Source: Brevibacillus_D fluminis_A (GTDB lineage: Bacteria > Bacillota > Bacilli > Brevibacillales > Brevibacillaceae). Taken from it: 64,000 bases of DNA. The stretch spans positions 2,536,001 to 2,600,000 of the forward strand of contig NZ_CM125436.1 of the NCBI RefSeq assembly GCF_052072235.1. Direction: 5' to 3'. Under the pieces are notes generated by a model. It had not been told where the DNA came from and did no database searches. It worked only from the letters and a program-made list of their open reading frames with translations. Shown piece after piece: positions 49,974 through 58,837 of this stretch (positions are counted from its first letter, which is position 1; every line of letters begins with the position of its first letter). Position numbers and translations under genes: made by a program.

Positions 49974-50936
49974 ATGAGCAAGCAGGTACTTCTTGGGATC
50001 GATACGAGCAATTACCGTACGTCACTTTGTTTGGTTGGTGAAGACGGCGAGATTGTTGCAGAGGCGAAGCGGCTCCTCAAAGTGAAAGCGGGGGAGCGCG
50101 GGCTGCAGCAATCGGAAGCCGTCTTTCAGCATGTGATGAACCTGCCTGAATTAAGTGAGCAGCTGGGGCTGTCCGATCAGCAATTGATTGGGATTTGCGT
50201 AAGCTCACGACCGCGTTCTGTAGAAGGCAGCTATATGCCTGTGTTCAAGGTCGGGGAAGGCTTGGGCAAATCCTTGGCGATCTTTCACAATGTGCCGATC
50301 TATATGACCAGTCACCAGGAAGGGCACATTGCTGCAGGAGAGTACACGTCAGACGAGCGGCCGACACAGGAGCGGTTTCTTGCGGTGCACTTATCGGGCG
50401 GAACGAGCGAGCTGTTGGATTGCACGCGGACCGCGACCGGCTACCAGATCGACAAGCTCGGCGGTACGGTTGACCTTCACGCAGGGCAGCTGGTGGATCG
50501 CATCGGGGTCGCGCTCGGATTGCCGTTTCCGGCGGGACCGAGCCTTGAGCAGGTAGCCAGGCAAGCCGAAGGGACGTTTCGCGTGCCATCGACCGTAAAT
50601 GGCTTCACGTTTCATTTTTCCGGAGCGGAGGCGGCTTTGCTGCGCGCGATTGAGCAGGGGGATGTCGCGCATGCCGAAATCGCCCGGGCGACCGAACAGT
50701 GCGTCGCCAATACGCTGGAAAAGGTGCTGCGTACCGCAGTTGAAGAAGGCTACCCGCGCGAAATCCTGATCGTTGGCGGCGTGGCTGCCAATCAATACGT
50801 GCGCGAACGGCTGATCAAACGGCTGGAGCATCCGTCGGTCAAGGCGAAGCTGTTTTTTTGCGATCCGGTTTATTCGGGCGATAACGCGTACGGGGTCGCA
50901 CAAATCGGTTGGAAAATGCTAAAATCCGAACGATGA
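49974..50936 (+). CDS. M22 family TsaD/Kae1-like protein
   Basis: A 320-residue protein of the TsaD/Kae1 ASKHA fold: LLGIDTSNYRTSLCLV at the start, SHQEGHIAAGEY in the metal-binding region (HxxxH), HLSGGTSELL, and VGGVAANQYVRERLI near the end. It is not the canonical TsaD, being shorter and with a divergent metal motif, and is usually annotated as peptidase M22 or O-sialoglycoprotein endopeptidase; no peptidase activity is established. Canonical TsaD makes t6A in tRNA. ATG 49974 follows ACAGGTG; it lies 18 bases after nusB, so the two are probably co-transcribed. Confidence 0.82.
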   Translation: MSKQVLLGIDTSNYRTSLCLVGEDGEIVAEAKRLLKVKAGERGLQQSEAVFQHVMNLPELSEQLGLSDQQLIGICVSSRPRSVEGSYMPVFKVGEGLGKSLAIFHNVPIYMTSHQEGHIAAGEYTSDERPTQERFLAVHLSGGTSELLDCTRTATGYQIDKLGGTVDLHAGQLVDRIGVALGLPFPAGPSLEQVARQAEGTFRVPSTVNGFTFHFSGAEAALLRAIEQGDVAHAEIARATEQCVANTLEKVLRTAVEEGYPREILIVGGVAANQYVRERLIKRLEHPSVKAKLFFCDPVYSGDNAYGVAQIGWKMLKSER

Positions 50937-50963
50937 AGGTTTTGTAGCAATTGAAAATTCGCC

Positions 50964-50992
50964 TTTACATAACTTCCTTCTCTGGATAAACT
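50964..50992 (+). promoter_or_regulatory. probable sigma-A promoter of the folD operon
   Basis: TTTACA (50964-50969), a 17-base spacer and TAAACT (50987-50992), 34 bases before folD. Confidence 0.6.
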
Positions 50993-51026
50993 ATGAGTAG
51001 TTGAATTGGAAGAGGAGGCTACACTG

Positions 51027-51884
51027 ATGACAGCTATGGTGATTGACGGAAAAGAAACAGCAAAGACGATTCGTGAAGAACTGGCGATAGAAGCAAAAGC
51101 GTTGGCGGAAAAAGGGATTGTTCCAGGTTTGACGGTTATTTTGGTCGGAAATGATCCGGCTTCCGAGTCGTATGTAAAAGGGAAAATCAAAGGCTGTGCC
51201 GAGGTGGGCATCCATTCGGAGTTGATTCGCATGGAACCGACCGTCACGCAGGAAGAGCTTTTGGCCGAAATCGAGAAATTGAACCAAAATCCGAACGTTC
51301 ACGGCATTTTGGTCCAGCTTCCGCTGCCGAAGCATATTGCGGAGAGCGCGGTGATCGATGCGATCAGCCCTGAAAAAGACGTGGACGGCTTCCACCCGAT
51401 TAGCGTCGGCAACATGCTGATCGGGAATGAAACGTTTTTGCCTTGCACCCCGCATGGCGTAATCGAGCTGATCAAACGGACCGGGACGGAAATCTCCGGC
51501 AAGCACGCGGTTGTTGTGGGGCGGAGCAATATCGTCGGCAAGCCGGTCGCGATGCTGCTCTTGCAAGAAAACGCGACCGTGACGATTTGCCACTCGCGCA
51601 CCCCTGACCTCGCTGCGATCACAAAGCAAGCGGACATTTTGGTCGTGGCGGTAGGCAAAGCCCATATGATCGGGGCAGAGCATGTGAAGCCGGGTACGGT
51701 CGTCATCGACGTCGGCGTAAACCGGATCGAGACAGGAAAACTGGTCGGCGACGTCAAATTTGATGAAGTGAAGGAAATCGCCAGCTACATTACGCCAGTC
51801 CCAGGCGGCGTTGGCCCGATGACCATCACCATGCTGTTGAAAAATACCGTGCGTTCGGCAGAAAGAGAGCTGGAACGCCGTTAA
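51027..51884 (+). CDS. folD: bifunctional methylenetetrahydrofolate dehydrogenase/cyclohydrolase
   Basis: A 285-residue FolD that interconverts 5,10-methylene- and 10-formyl-tetrahydrofolate using NADP. Family landmarks are VGNDPASESYVKGKIKGC (with Tyr and the catalytic Lys), GILVQLPLPKHI, DVDGFHP, PCTPHGVIELI, VVVGRSNIVGKPVA and TPVPGGVGPMTITML. ATG 51027 has AGAGGAGG upstream; ATG 51036 is a second candidate. It heads the operon folD-xseA-xseB-ispA. Confidence 0.97.
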   Translation: MTAMVIDGKETAKTIREELAIEAKALAEKGIVPGLTVILVGNDPASESYVKGKIKGCAEVGIHSELIRMEPTVTQEELLAEIEKLNQNPNVHGILVQLPLPKHIAESAVIDAISPEKDVDGFHPISVGNMLIGNETFLPCTPHGVIELIKRTGTEISGKHAVVVGRSNIVGKPVAMLLLQENATVTICHSRTPDLAAITKQADILVVAVGKAHMIGAEHVKPGTVVIDVGVNRIETGKLVGDVKFDEVKEIASYITPVPGGVGPMTITMLLKNTVRSAERELERR

Positions 51885-51902
51885 TGAAATGAAGGGATGC
51901 AA

Positions 51903-53267
51903 ATGAGAGGACAGGAAATCTGGTCGGTCAGCGATGTGAATCGCTACATCAAGCAAAAGCTGGAGCGCGACGAAATTGTGTCCGACATCTGGATACGCGG
52001 AGAAATCTCCAATTTTACCCGCCACTCCAGCGGACACATGTACTTCACCTTAAAAGATGGGGAAAGCCGCATCAAGGCTGTCATGTTTCAAGGCTATAAC
52101 CGATTCCTCAAATTCGTCCCGAAGGATGGAACCAAGGCACTCGTCCGTGGTTCCATTTCTGTCTATGAACGGGACGGCGCCTATCAGCTGTATGCCCGCG
52201 AGATGCAGCCGGACGGACTGGGCTCGCTTTATTTGGCGTTTGAGCAGCTGAAAGCGAAACTGGCGCAAGAAGGACTGTTTGCACCGGAACGGAAGCGCCC
52301 GCTGCCCGCTTTTCCCCGCACCGTTGGCGTTGTCACCTCGCCTACGGGTGCGGCTGTCCGCGATATTTGCACGACCATCCGGCGCCGCTTCCCGCAGACA
52401 CAGATCCTGATCGTTCCTGCGACGGTTCAGGGGACGGAAGCGCCAGCCTCGATCGTGGCGGCAATCGCGCGAATCAATCGGCGGGATGATGTCGATGTGC
52501 TCATCGTCGGCCGCGGCGGCGGTTCGATCGAAGAGCTGTGGGCGTTCAACGATGAAGGCGTGGCGCGTGCCATCGTTGGTTCACGCATTCCTGTCATCTC
52601 GGCTGTTGGTCACGAGACCGATGTGACGATCGCGGATTTCGTCGCCGATATGCGGGCGGCAACGCCGACGGCTGCGGCAGAATTGGCGGTGCCGCATCAT
52701 CTGGAGTGGCGGGAGCGTCTGCAAAAGCAGGAGCAGCGTCTGCATCGACTCCTGCGCATCAAGCTTGCGGATCACCGCAAACGGTTGGAACAGCTGCAAA
52801 ATTCCTACGCACTGCGACGGCCGCAGCGCAGGCTCGATGATGCGAGACAGCGGCTCGCCGATGCGCAGATGCGTGCGACCAGCGCGATGAAACAGCAGTT
52901 GAAACGCGAGCAAAACCGGCTGACACATCAAGAACAGCTGCTCGCTCGCAGTCCGATCACGCAGACTGTGCAAAAAGAACGGAAAACGGTCGCCCATTTG
53001 CAAAACCAGCTTGCCCAATTGATCGGGCGAAAGGTGGCGGAGTCGCGGCTCGCCTGGTCCTCTTCCGTGGCCCAGCTTGATGCGCTCAGCCCGCTGAAAG
53101 TCATGTCGCGCGGCTTTTCGCTCCTGTACAAGGAAGAGCAGCTGGTGAAATCGGTACAGCAAATTGCAAGCGGGGACAAGCTCATGATACGATTAACGGA
53201 TGGAACGATTTTGGCGGAAGCGCTGACAATCGAGGAGGGGAAAACGGATGGCTCGCAAGAAAGTTGA
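51903..53267 (+). CDS. xseA: exodeoxyribonuclease VII large subunit
   Basis: A 454-residue catalytic subunit of exonuclease VII, which degrades single-stranded DNA. N-terminal OB domain (SVSDVNRYIKQKLERDEIVSDIWIRGE), then the catalytic core with GVVTSPTGAAVRDICTTIRRR, VGRGGGSIEELWAFNDE and VGHETDVTIADFVADMRAATPTAAAE, and a long coiled-coil region (about 270-400). ATG 51903 follows GAAGGG with six bases between; ATG 51897 overlaps that site. The 3' end overlaps xseB by 20 bases. Confidence 0.96.
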   Translation: MRGQEIWSVSDVNRYIKQKLERDEIVSDIWIRGEISNFTRHSSGHMYFTLKDGESRIKAVMFQGYNRFLKFVPKDGTKALVRGSISVYERDGAYQLYAREMQPDGLGSLYLAFEQLKAKLAQEGLFAPERKRPLPAFPRTVGVVTSPTGAAVRDICTTIRRRFPQTQILIVPATVQGTEAPASIVAAIARINRRDDVDVLIVGRGGGSIEELWAFNDEGVARAIVGSRIPVISAVGHETDVTIADFVADMRAATPTAAAELAVPHHLEWRERLQKQEQRLHRLLRIKLADHRKRLEQLQNSYALRRPQRRLDDARQRLADAQMRATSAMKQQLKREQNRLTHQEQLLARSPITQTVQKERKTVAHLQNQLAQLIGRKVAESRLAWSSSVAQLDALSPLKVMSRGFSLLYKEEQLVKSVQQIASGDKLMIRLTDGTILAEALTIEEGKTDGSQES

Positions 53268-53502
53268 GCAGGAATTGGAAGTACCGTACGAAGAAGCGAT
53301 GAAACGGTTAGAAGATGTCGTTCGCCGGCTGGAGGAAGGGGACGTCCCGCTGGAAGAGGCGATCGGTCTTTATCAGGAGGGCGTTCAGCTGGCTCGTCTT
53401 TGCGGCAGAAAGCTTGATCTCATCGAAGCGCAAATCACGCTTTTGCTGGAAGAGAACGGGGAGCTGAAGGAAAAGCCGTTTATGCTGGAAGGTGAAGCAT
53501 GA
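53248..53502 (+). CDS. xseB: exodeoxyribonuclease VII small subunit
   Basis: An 84-residue helical subunit; several copies coat the coiled coil of XseA. The core YEEAMKRLEDVVRRLEEGDVPLEEAIGLYQEG is diagnostic. It overlaps xseA by 20 bases and its stop overlaps the ATG of ispA (ATGA), so three genes are translationally coupled. Confidence 0.95.
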   Translation: MARKKVEQELEVPYEEAMKRLEDVVRRLEEGDVPLEEAIGLYQEGVQLARLCGRKLDLIEAQITLLLEENGELKEKPFMLEGEA

Positions 53503-54398
53503 TGACGGTGACGCTCACTTCTTACCTCGAAGAAAAAATCACCCTTGTCGAGCAACAGCTGCCGCTGGCTTTGGAAGAAGCGGGCGTACCGGCACGTTTG
53601 TATGAATCGATGAAATATTCATTGATGGCAGGTGGAAAACGGCTTCGTCCGATCCTGGTGTTGGCCGTGCTCGAAGCGTTGGGCAAACCAGCCGAGCGTG
53701 GGGTTCCGTATGCGGTTGCGCTGGAAATGATCCACACGTATTCGCTGATTCACGACGATTTGCCGGCAATGGACGATGACGATTTGCGCCGCGGCAAACC
53801 GACAAACCATAAAATGTTTGACGAGGCGACAGCCATTTTGGCAGGCGACGCGCTGTTGACGCGCGCATTTGCCCATATCGCACAGTCGTACCTGTCTCAC
53901 TCCGACGTGAGCGCTGTCACTGCGGTCAAGCTGATCGCCGAGCTGGGCAAGCGCGCAGGGGCGACGGGGATGGTAGGCGGGCAAATGGCGGATATGCAAG
54001 GGGAAGGACGGCAGTTGACGCTAGACGAGCTTGAGTACATTCATCACCACAAGACAGGTGATTTGCTTGTGGCGGCGTTGCTCGGCGGCGGGTATTTGGC
54101 GGAAGCGAATGAAGAGCAGCTTGCAGCCTTGCACACCTATGGCGTATCGATCGGGCTCGCGTTCCAGATCCAGGACGACATTTTGAATGTGGAAGGCGAC
54201 GCGGCTACGCTCGGCAAAGCTGTCGGATCGGATGCACAAAAGCAAAAAGCCACCTACCCTTCCTTGCTCGGCATGGACGCTTCGCGCGAGCGTCTGCACC
54301 GCTTGGTAGCGGACGCGAAAGATGCGCTCACCCGTGCAGGGATGGCGAACTCGGCTTTGCATTTGCTCGCAGATTACGTCGTGTCACGCAACAAATAG
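53499..54398 (+). CDS. ispA: farnesyl diphosphate synthase (short-chain polyprenyl synthase)
   Basis: A 299-residue all-helical prenyltransferase. The first Asp-rich motif DDLPAMDDDD is at 86-95 and the second is QIQDDILN around 220-227. The residues before the first motif (Met/Tyr-type, EMIHTYSLIHDD) fit a C15 product. It condenses IPP with DMAPP/GPP, feeding undecaprenyl and menaquinone synthesis together with dxs just downstream. A terminator separates it from dxs. Confidence 0.93.
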   Translation: MMTVTLTSYLEEKITLVEQQLPLALEEAGVPARLYESMKYSLMAGGKRLRPILVLAVLEALGKPAERGVPYAVALEMIHTYSLIHDDLPAMDDDDLRRGKPTNHKMFDEATAILAGDALLTRAFAHIAQSYLSHSDVSAVTAVKLIAELGKRAGATGMVGGQMADMQGEGRQLTLDELEYIHHHKTGDLLVAALLGGGYLAEANEEQLAALHTYGVSIGLAFQIQDDILNVEGDAATLGKAVGSDAQKQKATYPSLLGMDASRERLHRLVADAKDALTRAGMANSALHLLADYVVSRNK

Positions 54399-54410
54399 GG
54401 ATGGCAGGAG

Positions 54411-54440
54411 AAGACCTTAGCACATCGTTAAGGTCTTTTT
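54411..54440 (+). terminator. terminator after ispA
   Basis: AAGACCTTA (54411-54419) pairs with TAAGGTCTT (54429-54437), then TTTT. Confidence 0.85.
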
Positions 54441-54499
54441 GTTTTTTAGGGAATATACGTTCGTTCCGATGCGTTTCCGGGCGATTTTTCCTAACAAAG

Positions 54500-54528
54500 T
54501 GGAGTTTTCTCGACAAAACGATTATAAT
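54500..54528 (+). promoter_or_regulatory. possible promoter of dxs
   Basis: A perfect TATAAT at 54523-54528, 45 bases before the start, with a weak -35 (TGGAGT) 17 bases upstream. Confidence 0.45.
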
Positions 54529-54573
54529 GAAGCAAGTATTTACCTGGTATTCATCTTGAAAGTGAGGGGTTAT

Positions 54574-56457
54574 ATGTTACTCGACAACATAAATAGCCCG
54601 AAGGACCTGAAAAAACTTACAATCCCGCAGTTATCAAGATTGGCTGAAGAAATCCGGACGTTTCTGATAGAAAATCTGGCGAAAACAGGCGGGCATCTTG
54701 CCCCGAATCTAGGCGTAGTGGAGTTGACGTTAGCGCTGCACTACCTGTTTAACAGTCCTACCGATAAACTGATTTGGGACGTAGGGCATCAAGCCTATGT
54801 GCATAAGATGTTGACGGGTCGTCGGGATCAATTTCCGACGCTGCGGCAGTACAAAGGCTTGTGCGGATTCCCGAAAATGGCGGAGAGCCCGCATGATGTC
54901 TGGGAGACAGGCCATAGCAGCACGTCTCTTTCCGGTGCGATGGGCATGGCTTGCGCGCGCGATCTCAAGGGCGAAAAAAACCATGTGGTTGCCGTCATCG
55001 GTGATGGCGCGCTGACCGGCGGCATGGCCTTCGAGGCGCTCAATCATATTGGCCATGAAAAGAAAAATGTAATCGTCGTGCTCAACGACAACGAAATGTC
55101 GATTGCTCCTAACGTGGGGGCGCTCCACAATTATTTGGGCAAGCTGCGCACCGACTCGAGCTACAGATGGGCAAAAGACGAGATGGAGCATTTGCTCAAA
55201 TCGATTCCGGCTGTCGGCGGCAAGCTTGCACAGCTGGCCGAACGAGTCAAGGACAGCATGAAGTATTTGCTGGTCTCCGGCGTTTTGTTTGAAGAGCTCG
55301 GCTTTACCTATATCGGACCGATCGACGGACATAATCTCGATTTGCTGCTGGAGACGCTGAAAACGGCAGCCAATACGAAAGGGCCCGTCCTGGTTCACGC
55401 GATTACGAAAAAAGGAAAAGGCTATGCACCGGCTGAAGCGGACTCCGTCACCTGGCACGGCGTCGGTACGTACAAAATCGAGTCCGGCGAATCCGCATCG
55501 AAATCGGCAGCGACGTACACATCGGTGTTCGCGGACACGATGATCGAGCTGGCGCGCGAAGAAAATCGGCTTGTGGCCGTAACGCCAGCGATGCCGGCTG
55601 GCTCGGGGCTGCTCAAGTTCGCACAGGTTTTCCCGAAACGGATGTTTGATGTGGGGATCGCCGAGCAGCATGCGGCCACATTTTGCGCCGGGCTTGCGCT
55701 GCAAGGCTTGAAGCCGGTGTATGCGGTCTATTCGACATTTTTGCAGCGCGCCTATGACCAGCTGATCCACGATATTGCACGCCAGAAGGCAAACGTGATT
55801 TTTGCCGTTGACCGTGCAGGTCTTGTCGGAGCAGACGGGGAAACCCACCAGGGCGTCTATGACATCGCCTTCATGCGCGCGATTCCCAACATGGTGATCA
55901 TGGCGCCGAAGGATGAAAACGAGCTGCGCCACATGATGAAAACAGCGGCCGTTTACGACGATGGGCCGATTTCGTACCGTTACCCGCGCTTGAATGTGCG
56001 CGGCGTGAAAATGGATGAAGAGATGCACGTCCTGCCGATCGGCAAAGCGGAAATCGTGCAGGAAGGCAAAAATGTCGCGATTTTATCGTTCGGGCATATT
56101 TTTGAAATTGCCGAGCAGGCTGTGGCACAGCTGGGTCGCGACGGGATCGCGCCGATGCTGGTCAACGCGCGCTTCTGCAAGCCGCTCGATGAAGATCTTC
56201 TGCGCCGTCTGGGCAACGAAGGGTATGACATCATCACGGTGGAAGAAGGATGCGCCATGGGCGGATTCGGCAGTGCGGTTCAGGAATTTTATGCAGCAGA
56301 AGGCTACCATGACATCAATGTGACGATCATGGGCGTGCCTGATTATTTCGTGGAACATGGCACGGTAAAAGAGCAACGCCAGGAAATCGGGTTGACGGCG
56401 GAAGCGATCGTTTCCCGTGTCCGTTCACTTATTCCACTACACAAGCAAAGGGCATAA
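54574..56457 (+). CDS. dxs: 1-deoxy-D-xylulose-5-phosphate synthase
   Basis: A 627-residue thiamine-diphosphate enzyme that joins pyruvate and glyceraldehyde-3-phosphate in the first step of the non-mevalonate isoprenoid pathway. The ThDP/metal motif GDGALTGGMAFEALN begins at residue 143 and ends with the Asn-containing NDNEMSIAPN block about 30 residues on. The second half contains DVGIAEQHAATFCAGLA (catalytic Glu) and DRAGLVGADGETHQG. ATG 54574 has GAGGGG upstream; the longer frame from 54439 crosses the promoter. Followed by tlyA with a gap of 7 bases. Confidence 0.97.
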   Translation: MLLDNINSPKDLKKLTIPQLSRLAEEIRTFLIENLAKTGGHLAPNLGVVELTLALHYLFNSPTDKLIWDVGHQAYVHKMLTGRRDQFPTLRQYKGLCGFPKMAESPHDVWETGHSSTSLSGAMGMACARDLKGEKNHVVAVIGDGALTGGMAFEALNHIGHEKKNVIVVLNDNEMSIAPNVGALHNYLGKLRTDSSYRWAKDEMEHLLKSIPAVGGKLAQLAERVKDSMKYLLVSGVLFEELGFTYIGPIDGHNLDLLLETLKTAANTKGPVLVHAITKKGKGYAPAEADSVTWHGVGTYKIESGESASKSAATYTSVFADTMIELAREENRLVAVTPAMPAGSGLLKFAQVFPKRMFDVGIAEQHAATFCAGLALQGLKPVYAVYSTFLQRAYDQLIHDIARQKANVIFAVDRAGLVGADGETHQGVYDIAFMRAIPNMVIMAPKDENELRHMMKTAAVYDDGPISYRYPRLNVRGVKMDEEMHVLPIGKAEIVQEGKNVAILSFGHIFEIAEQAVAQLGRDGIAPMLVNARFCKPLDEDLLRRLGNEGYDIITVEEGCAMGGFGSAVQEFYAAEGYHDINVTIMGVPDYFVEHGTVKEQRQEIGLTAEAIVSRVRSLIPLHKQRA

Positions 56458-56464
56458 CAACCAT

Positions 56465-57277
56465 ATGAAGAAAGAACGTTTGGACATCCTGTTGGTCGAG
56501 CAAGGGTATTTTGCCACCCGGGAAAAAGCAAAAGCGGCGATCATGGCCGGACTGGTACTGGTCGGTCAGGAACGATGCGACAAGGCGGGAACCAAAGTGC
56601 CGGTCGATGCGGTCTTTACCGTGAAAGGGGACCTGCATCCGTACGTCAGCCGGGGCGGCCTGAAGCTGGAAAAAGCGATCGAGGTATTCGGGATCGACAT
56701 GACGGACCGGGTGATGATGGACATCGGTGCCTCTACCGGTGGCTTCACCGACTGTGCCTTGCAAAAAGGCGCGCGAAAAGTGTATGCCATCGACGTAGGC
56801 TATGGACAGCTCGACTGGTCGCTGAGAAAGGACGAGCGTGTCGTGGTCATGGAGCGAACCAATTTCCGACATTTGGACCCCGATGCGTTTGCGCACGAAA
56901 AGCCGGATATCGCCTCCATCGATGTCTCCTTCATTTCGCTGAAAATCATCCTGCCTGTCCTGTACCGCTTCTTGAAGGAAGAGGGGGACGTGCTCGCGCT
57001 GGTCAAACCGCAGTTTGAGGCAGGGCGGGAGAATGTCGGAAAGAACGGCATCGTGCGCGACCCGGGCATTCATCGCGAGGTGCTGCAGACGATCATCCAG
57101 TTTGCCCAGTCGATCGGATTTGCCGCGAAAGGTCTCCATTTCTCGCCGATCACAGGCGGAGAAGGCAATATCGAATTTTTGCTCCATCTGCGCAAAACCG
57201 CGCAAGCCGACGATCTGACGGCATGGTTCCCCGAGATCGAACGGATTGTGGAGCAGGCTCACGCCAGTTTGAAATAA
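56465..57277 (+). CDS. tlyA: TlyA family rRNA methyltransferase (YqxC)
   Basis: A 270-residue protein with an N-terminal S4 RNA-binding domain (RLDILLVEQGYFATREKAKAAIMAG, residues 4-65) and a C-terminal FtsJ-like methyltransferase domain with SAM motif DIGASTGGFTDCALQKGA. Homologues methylate ribose 2'-OH in 16S and/or 23S rRNA; the historical hemolysin label is misleading. ATG 56465 has only AAAGGG 13 bases upstream, so translation may depend on dxs. Position before nadK/argR is the conserved yqxC position. Confidence 0.93.
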   Translation: MKKERLDILLVEQGYFATREKAKAAIMAGLVLVGQERCDKAGTKVPVDAVFTVKGDLHPYVSRGGLKLEKAIEVFGIDMTDRVMMDIGASTGGFTDCALQKGARKVYAIDVGYGQLDWSLRKDERVVVMERTNFRHLDPDAFAHEKPDIASIDVSFISLKIILPVLYRFLKEEGDVLALVKPQFEAGRENVGKNGIVRDPGIHREVLQTIIQFAQSIGFAAKGLHFSPITGGEGNIEFLLHLRKTAQADDLTAWFPEIERIVEQAHASLK

Positions 57278-57286
57278 GCACCAGGC

Positions 57287-57328
57287 GAAAGGGAGCTTGC
57301 GCGTGACAGACGCCGTCGGCTCCTTTTC
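57287..57328 (+). terminator. weak hairpin after tlyA
   Basis: GAAAGGGAGC and GGCTCCTTTTC pair over a long loop, ending in TTTTC; a stronger terminator follows at 57364. Confidence 0.4.
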
Positions 57329-57363
57329 GCTTCATGTCGTGTATATGCACAAAAAAGAAGCAT

Positions 57364-57422
57364 CCCGTTGCAGAAGCACCAGAGTTTGACATGGGCTTTT
57401 TGCAACGGGAGTTTTTCTTTTT
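57364..57422 (+). terminator. terminator between tlyA and nadK
   Basis: CCCGTTGCA (57364-57372) pairs with TGCAACGGG (57401-57409), followed by TTTTTCTTTTTT. Confidence 0.85.
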
Positions 57423-57469
57423 TGTCCCAATGAACAGACGGCTTGCTGTCTTTTATGTATGAAACATTG

Positions 57470-57475
57470 TATAAT
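57470..57475 (+). promoter_or_regulatory. likely -10 element of the nadK promoter
   Basis: Perfect TATAAT 33 bases before the nadK ATG; the -35 is unclear. Confidence 0.45.
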
Positions 57476-57508
57476 TGTATAAGGATTTCAACCGTTTCGG
57501 GGTGGCAG

Positions 57509-58366
57509 ATGAACACAATAGGGATCGTTGCTATCAAAGGAAAACCGGAAGCGCTCATCGTAGCGCGCGATTTGGTTTATTTGCTTGAACAGAGGGGCAT
57601 CCATGTATTTTTGGAGGAAAGCATCGCCAAAAAGATGGGACGTCCGGAATCGGCATTGCCTGTAAGCGCGTTTGCGGATCGGGTAGAGCTGGTTTGCGTT
57701 TTGGGCGGAGACGGCACGTTGCTCGGCATCGCTCGGATGCTGGCAGGCCATTCGCTGCCGATTTTGGGGATCAACCTGGGGACGCTCGGCTTTTTGTCCG
57801 AAGCGGAGCCGGATGATCTTCCGCTTGCCGTGGATAACCTTTTATCCGGGAGATATGATATTGAAGAGAGAAGCATGCTGGAAGCTAAGCTGGTGCGCGA
57901 TGGCGAGGTATTGGCCACGTTCACCGCGATGAACGATATCGGCATCGCCAAAGGCGCTTTTTGCCGCATTATCCAATGCGCCGTCTTTGTGGACGAGCAT
58001 TATGTCGTTACTTTCAATGGGGACGGTCTGATCGTATCGAGTCCAACCGGCTCTACCGCCTATTCCCTCGCAGCAGGGGGGCCGATCGTTGCGCCGAATG
58101 TCAACATGCTGCTTTTGACGCCGGTGGCGCCGCATTCGTTGACTGCACGACCGATCGTTTGCTCGGGAGATCAGCTGATCCGCATCGAGGTGGACGCCAA
58201 GCACAAGGACATGGGACTTTCCATTGATGGACAGCTCGGCTATGAGCTTGAGGGCGGCGATCAGATTTTTGTCAAAAAATCACCGTACATTACGCCGCTG
58301 GTGAAATGGAAGACAGGTAACTTTTTTGAGACAATTCGACGGAAATTACACGGTGAATGGGAGTAA
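57509..58366 (+). CDS. nadK: NAD kinase
   Basis: A 285-residue NAD kinase that phosphorylates NAD to NADP. The catalytic motif GGDGTLLGIARML is at about 69-81, with the loop AMNDIGIAKG and the NAD-binding block SPTGSTAYSLAAGGPIV. It shows the poly-phosphate/ATP kinase features of the Firmicute enzyme. ATG 57509 follows GGGGTGG; the frame upstream of it crosses the -10 element. The next gene, argR, starts four bases after the stop. Confidence 0.95.
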   Translation: MNTIGIVAIKGKPEALIVARDLVYLLEQRGIHVFLEESIAKKMGRPESALPVSAFADRVELVCVLGGDGTLLGIARMLAGHSLPILGINLGTLGFLSEAEPDDLPLAVDNLLSGRYDIEERSMLEAKLVRDGEVLATFTAMNDIGIAKGAFCRIIQCAVFVDEHYVVTFNGDGLIVSSPTGSTAYSLAAGGPIVAPNVNMLLLTPVAPHSLTARPIVCSGDQLIRIEVDAKHKDMGLSIDGQLGYELEGGDQIFVKKSPYITPLVKWKTGNFFETIRRKLHGEWE

Positions 58367-58369
58367 TGT

Positions 58370-58819
58370 ATGAACAAAGGACAAAGGCATATTCGAATTC
58401 GCGAAATCATTACGAATTATGAAATAGAGACACAGGACGAATTGGTTGACCGTCTGTGCGAGGCTGGCTTCAATGTGACGCAGGCGACTGTTTCCCGCGA
58501 CATCAAAGAGCTGCATCTGGTAAAAGTGCCGCTGATGGATGGACGGTACAAATACTCGCTGCCGGCAGATCAAAAGTTCAATCCGCTGCAAAAGCTGAAG
58601 CGCGTGTTGACGGAGTGCTTCATCAACATCGACCATGCGGACCATTTCGTCGTCATGAAGACGATGCCAGGCAATGCCAATGCGGTTGCGGTGTTGATCG
58701 ACAACATCCAGTGGCCTGAAGTGATGGGCACGATCTGCGGCGATGACACGATTTTGATCATTTGCCGTTCCAAACAATTCAGCCAAGACGTGACAGAGCG
58801 ACTGCTGGAAATGCTTTAA
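58370..58819 (+). CDS. argR: arginine repressor ArgR/AhrC
   Basis: A 149-residue hexameric arginine-dependent regulator of arginine synthesis and breakdown genes. N-terminal winged helix with the recognition segment NVTQATVSRDIKELHLVKV (residues about 33-51). The C-terminal domain has the arginine-binding GTICGDDTILIICR. Normal length. It lies between nadK and recN as in other Bacillales; there are no arg genes in the window. Confidence 0.95.
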   Translation: MNKGQRHIRIREIITNYEIETQDELVDRLCEAGFNVTQATVSRDIKELHLVKVPLMDGRYKYSLPADQKFNPLQKLKRVLTECFINIDHADHFVVMKTMPGNANAVAVLIDNIQWPEVMGTICGDDTILIICRSKQFSQDVTERLLEML

Positions 58820-58837
58820 AGTGAGGTTGTAACCATT

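Noticed and set aside
54730..56028. 432-codon open frame on the minus strand
   Set aside because: Antisense to dxs; same reasons.
57278..57508. Possible small RNA between tlyA and nadK
   Set aside because: The 230 bases are explained by one weak and one strong terminator plus the nadK promoter; no extra conserved structure seen.
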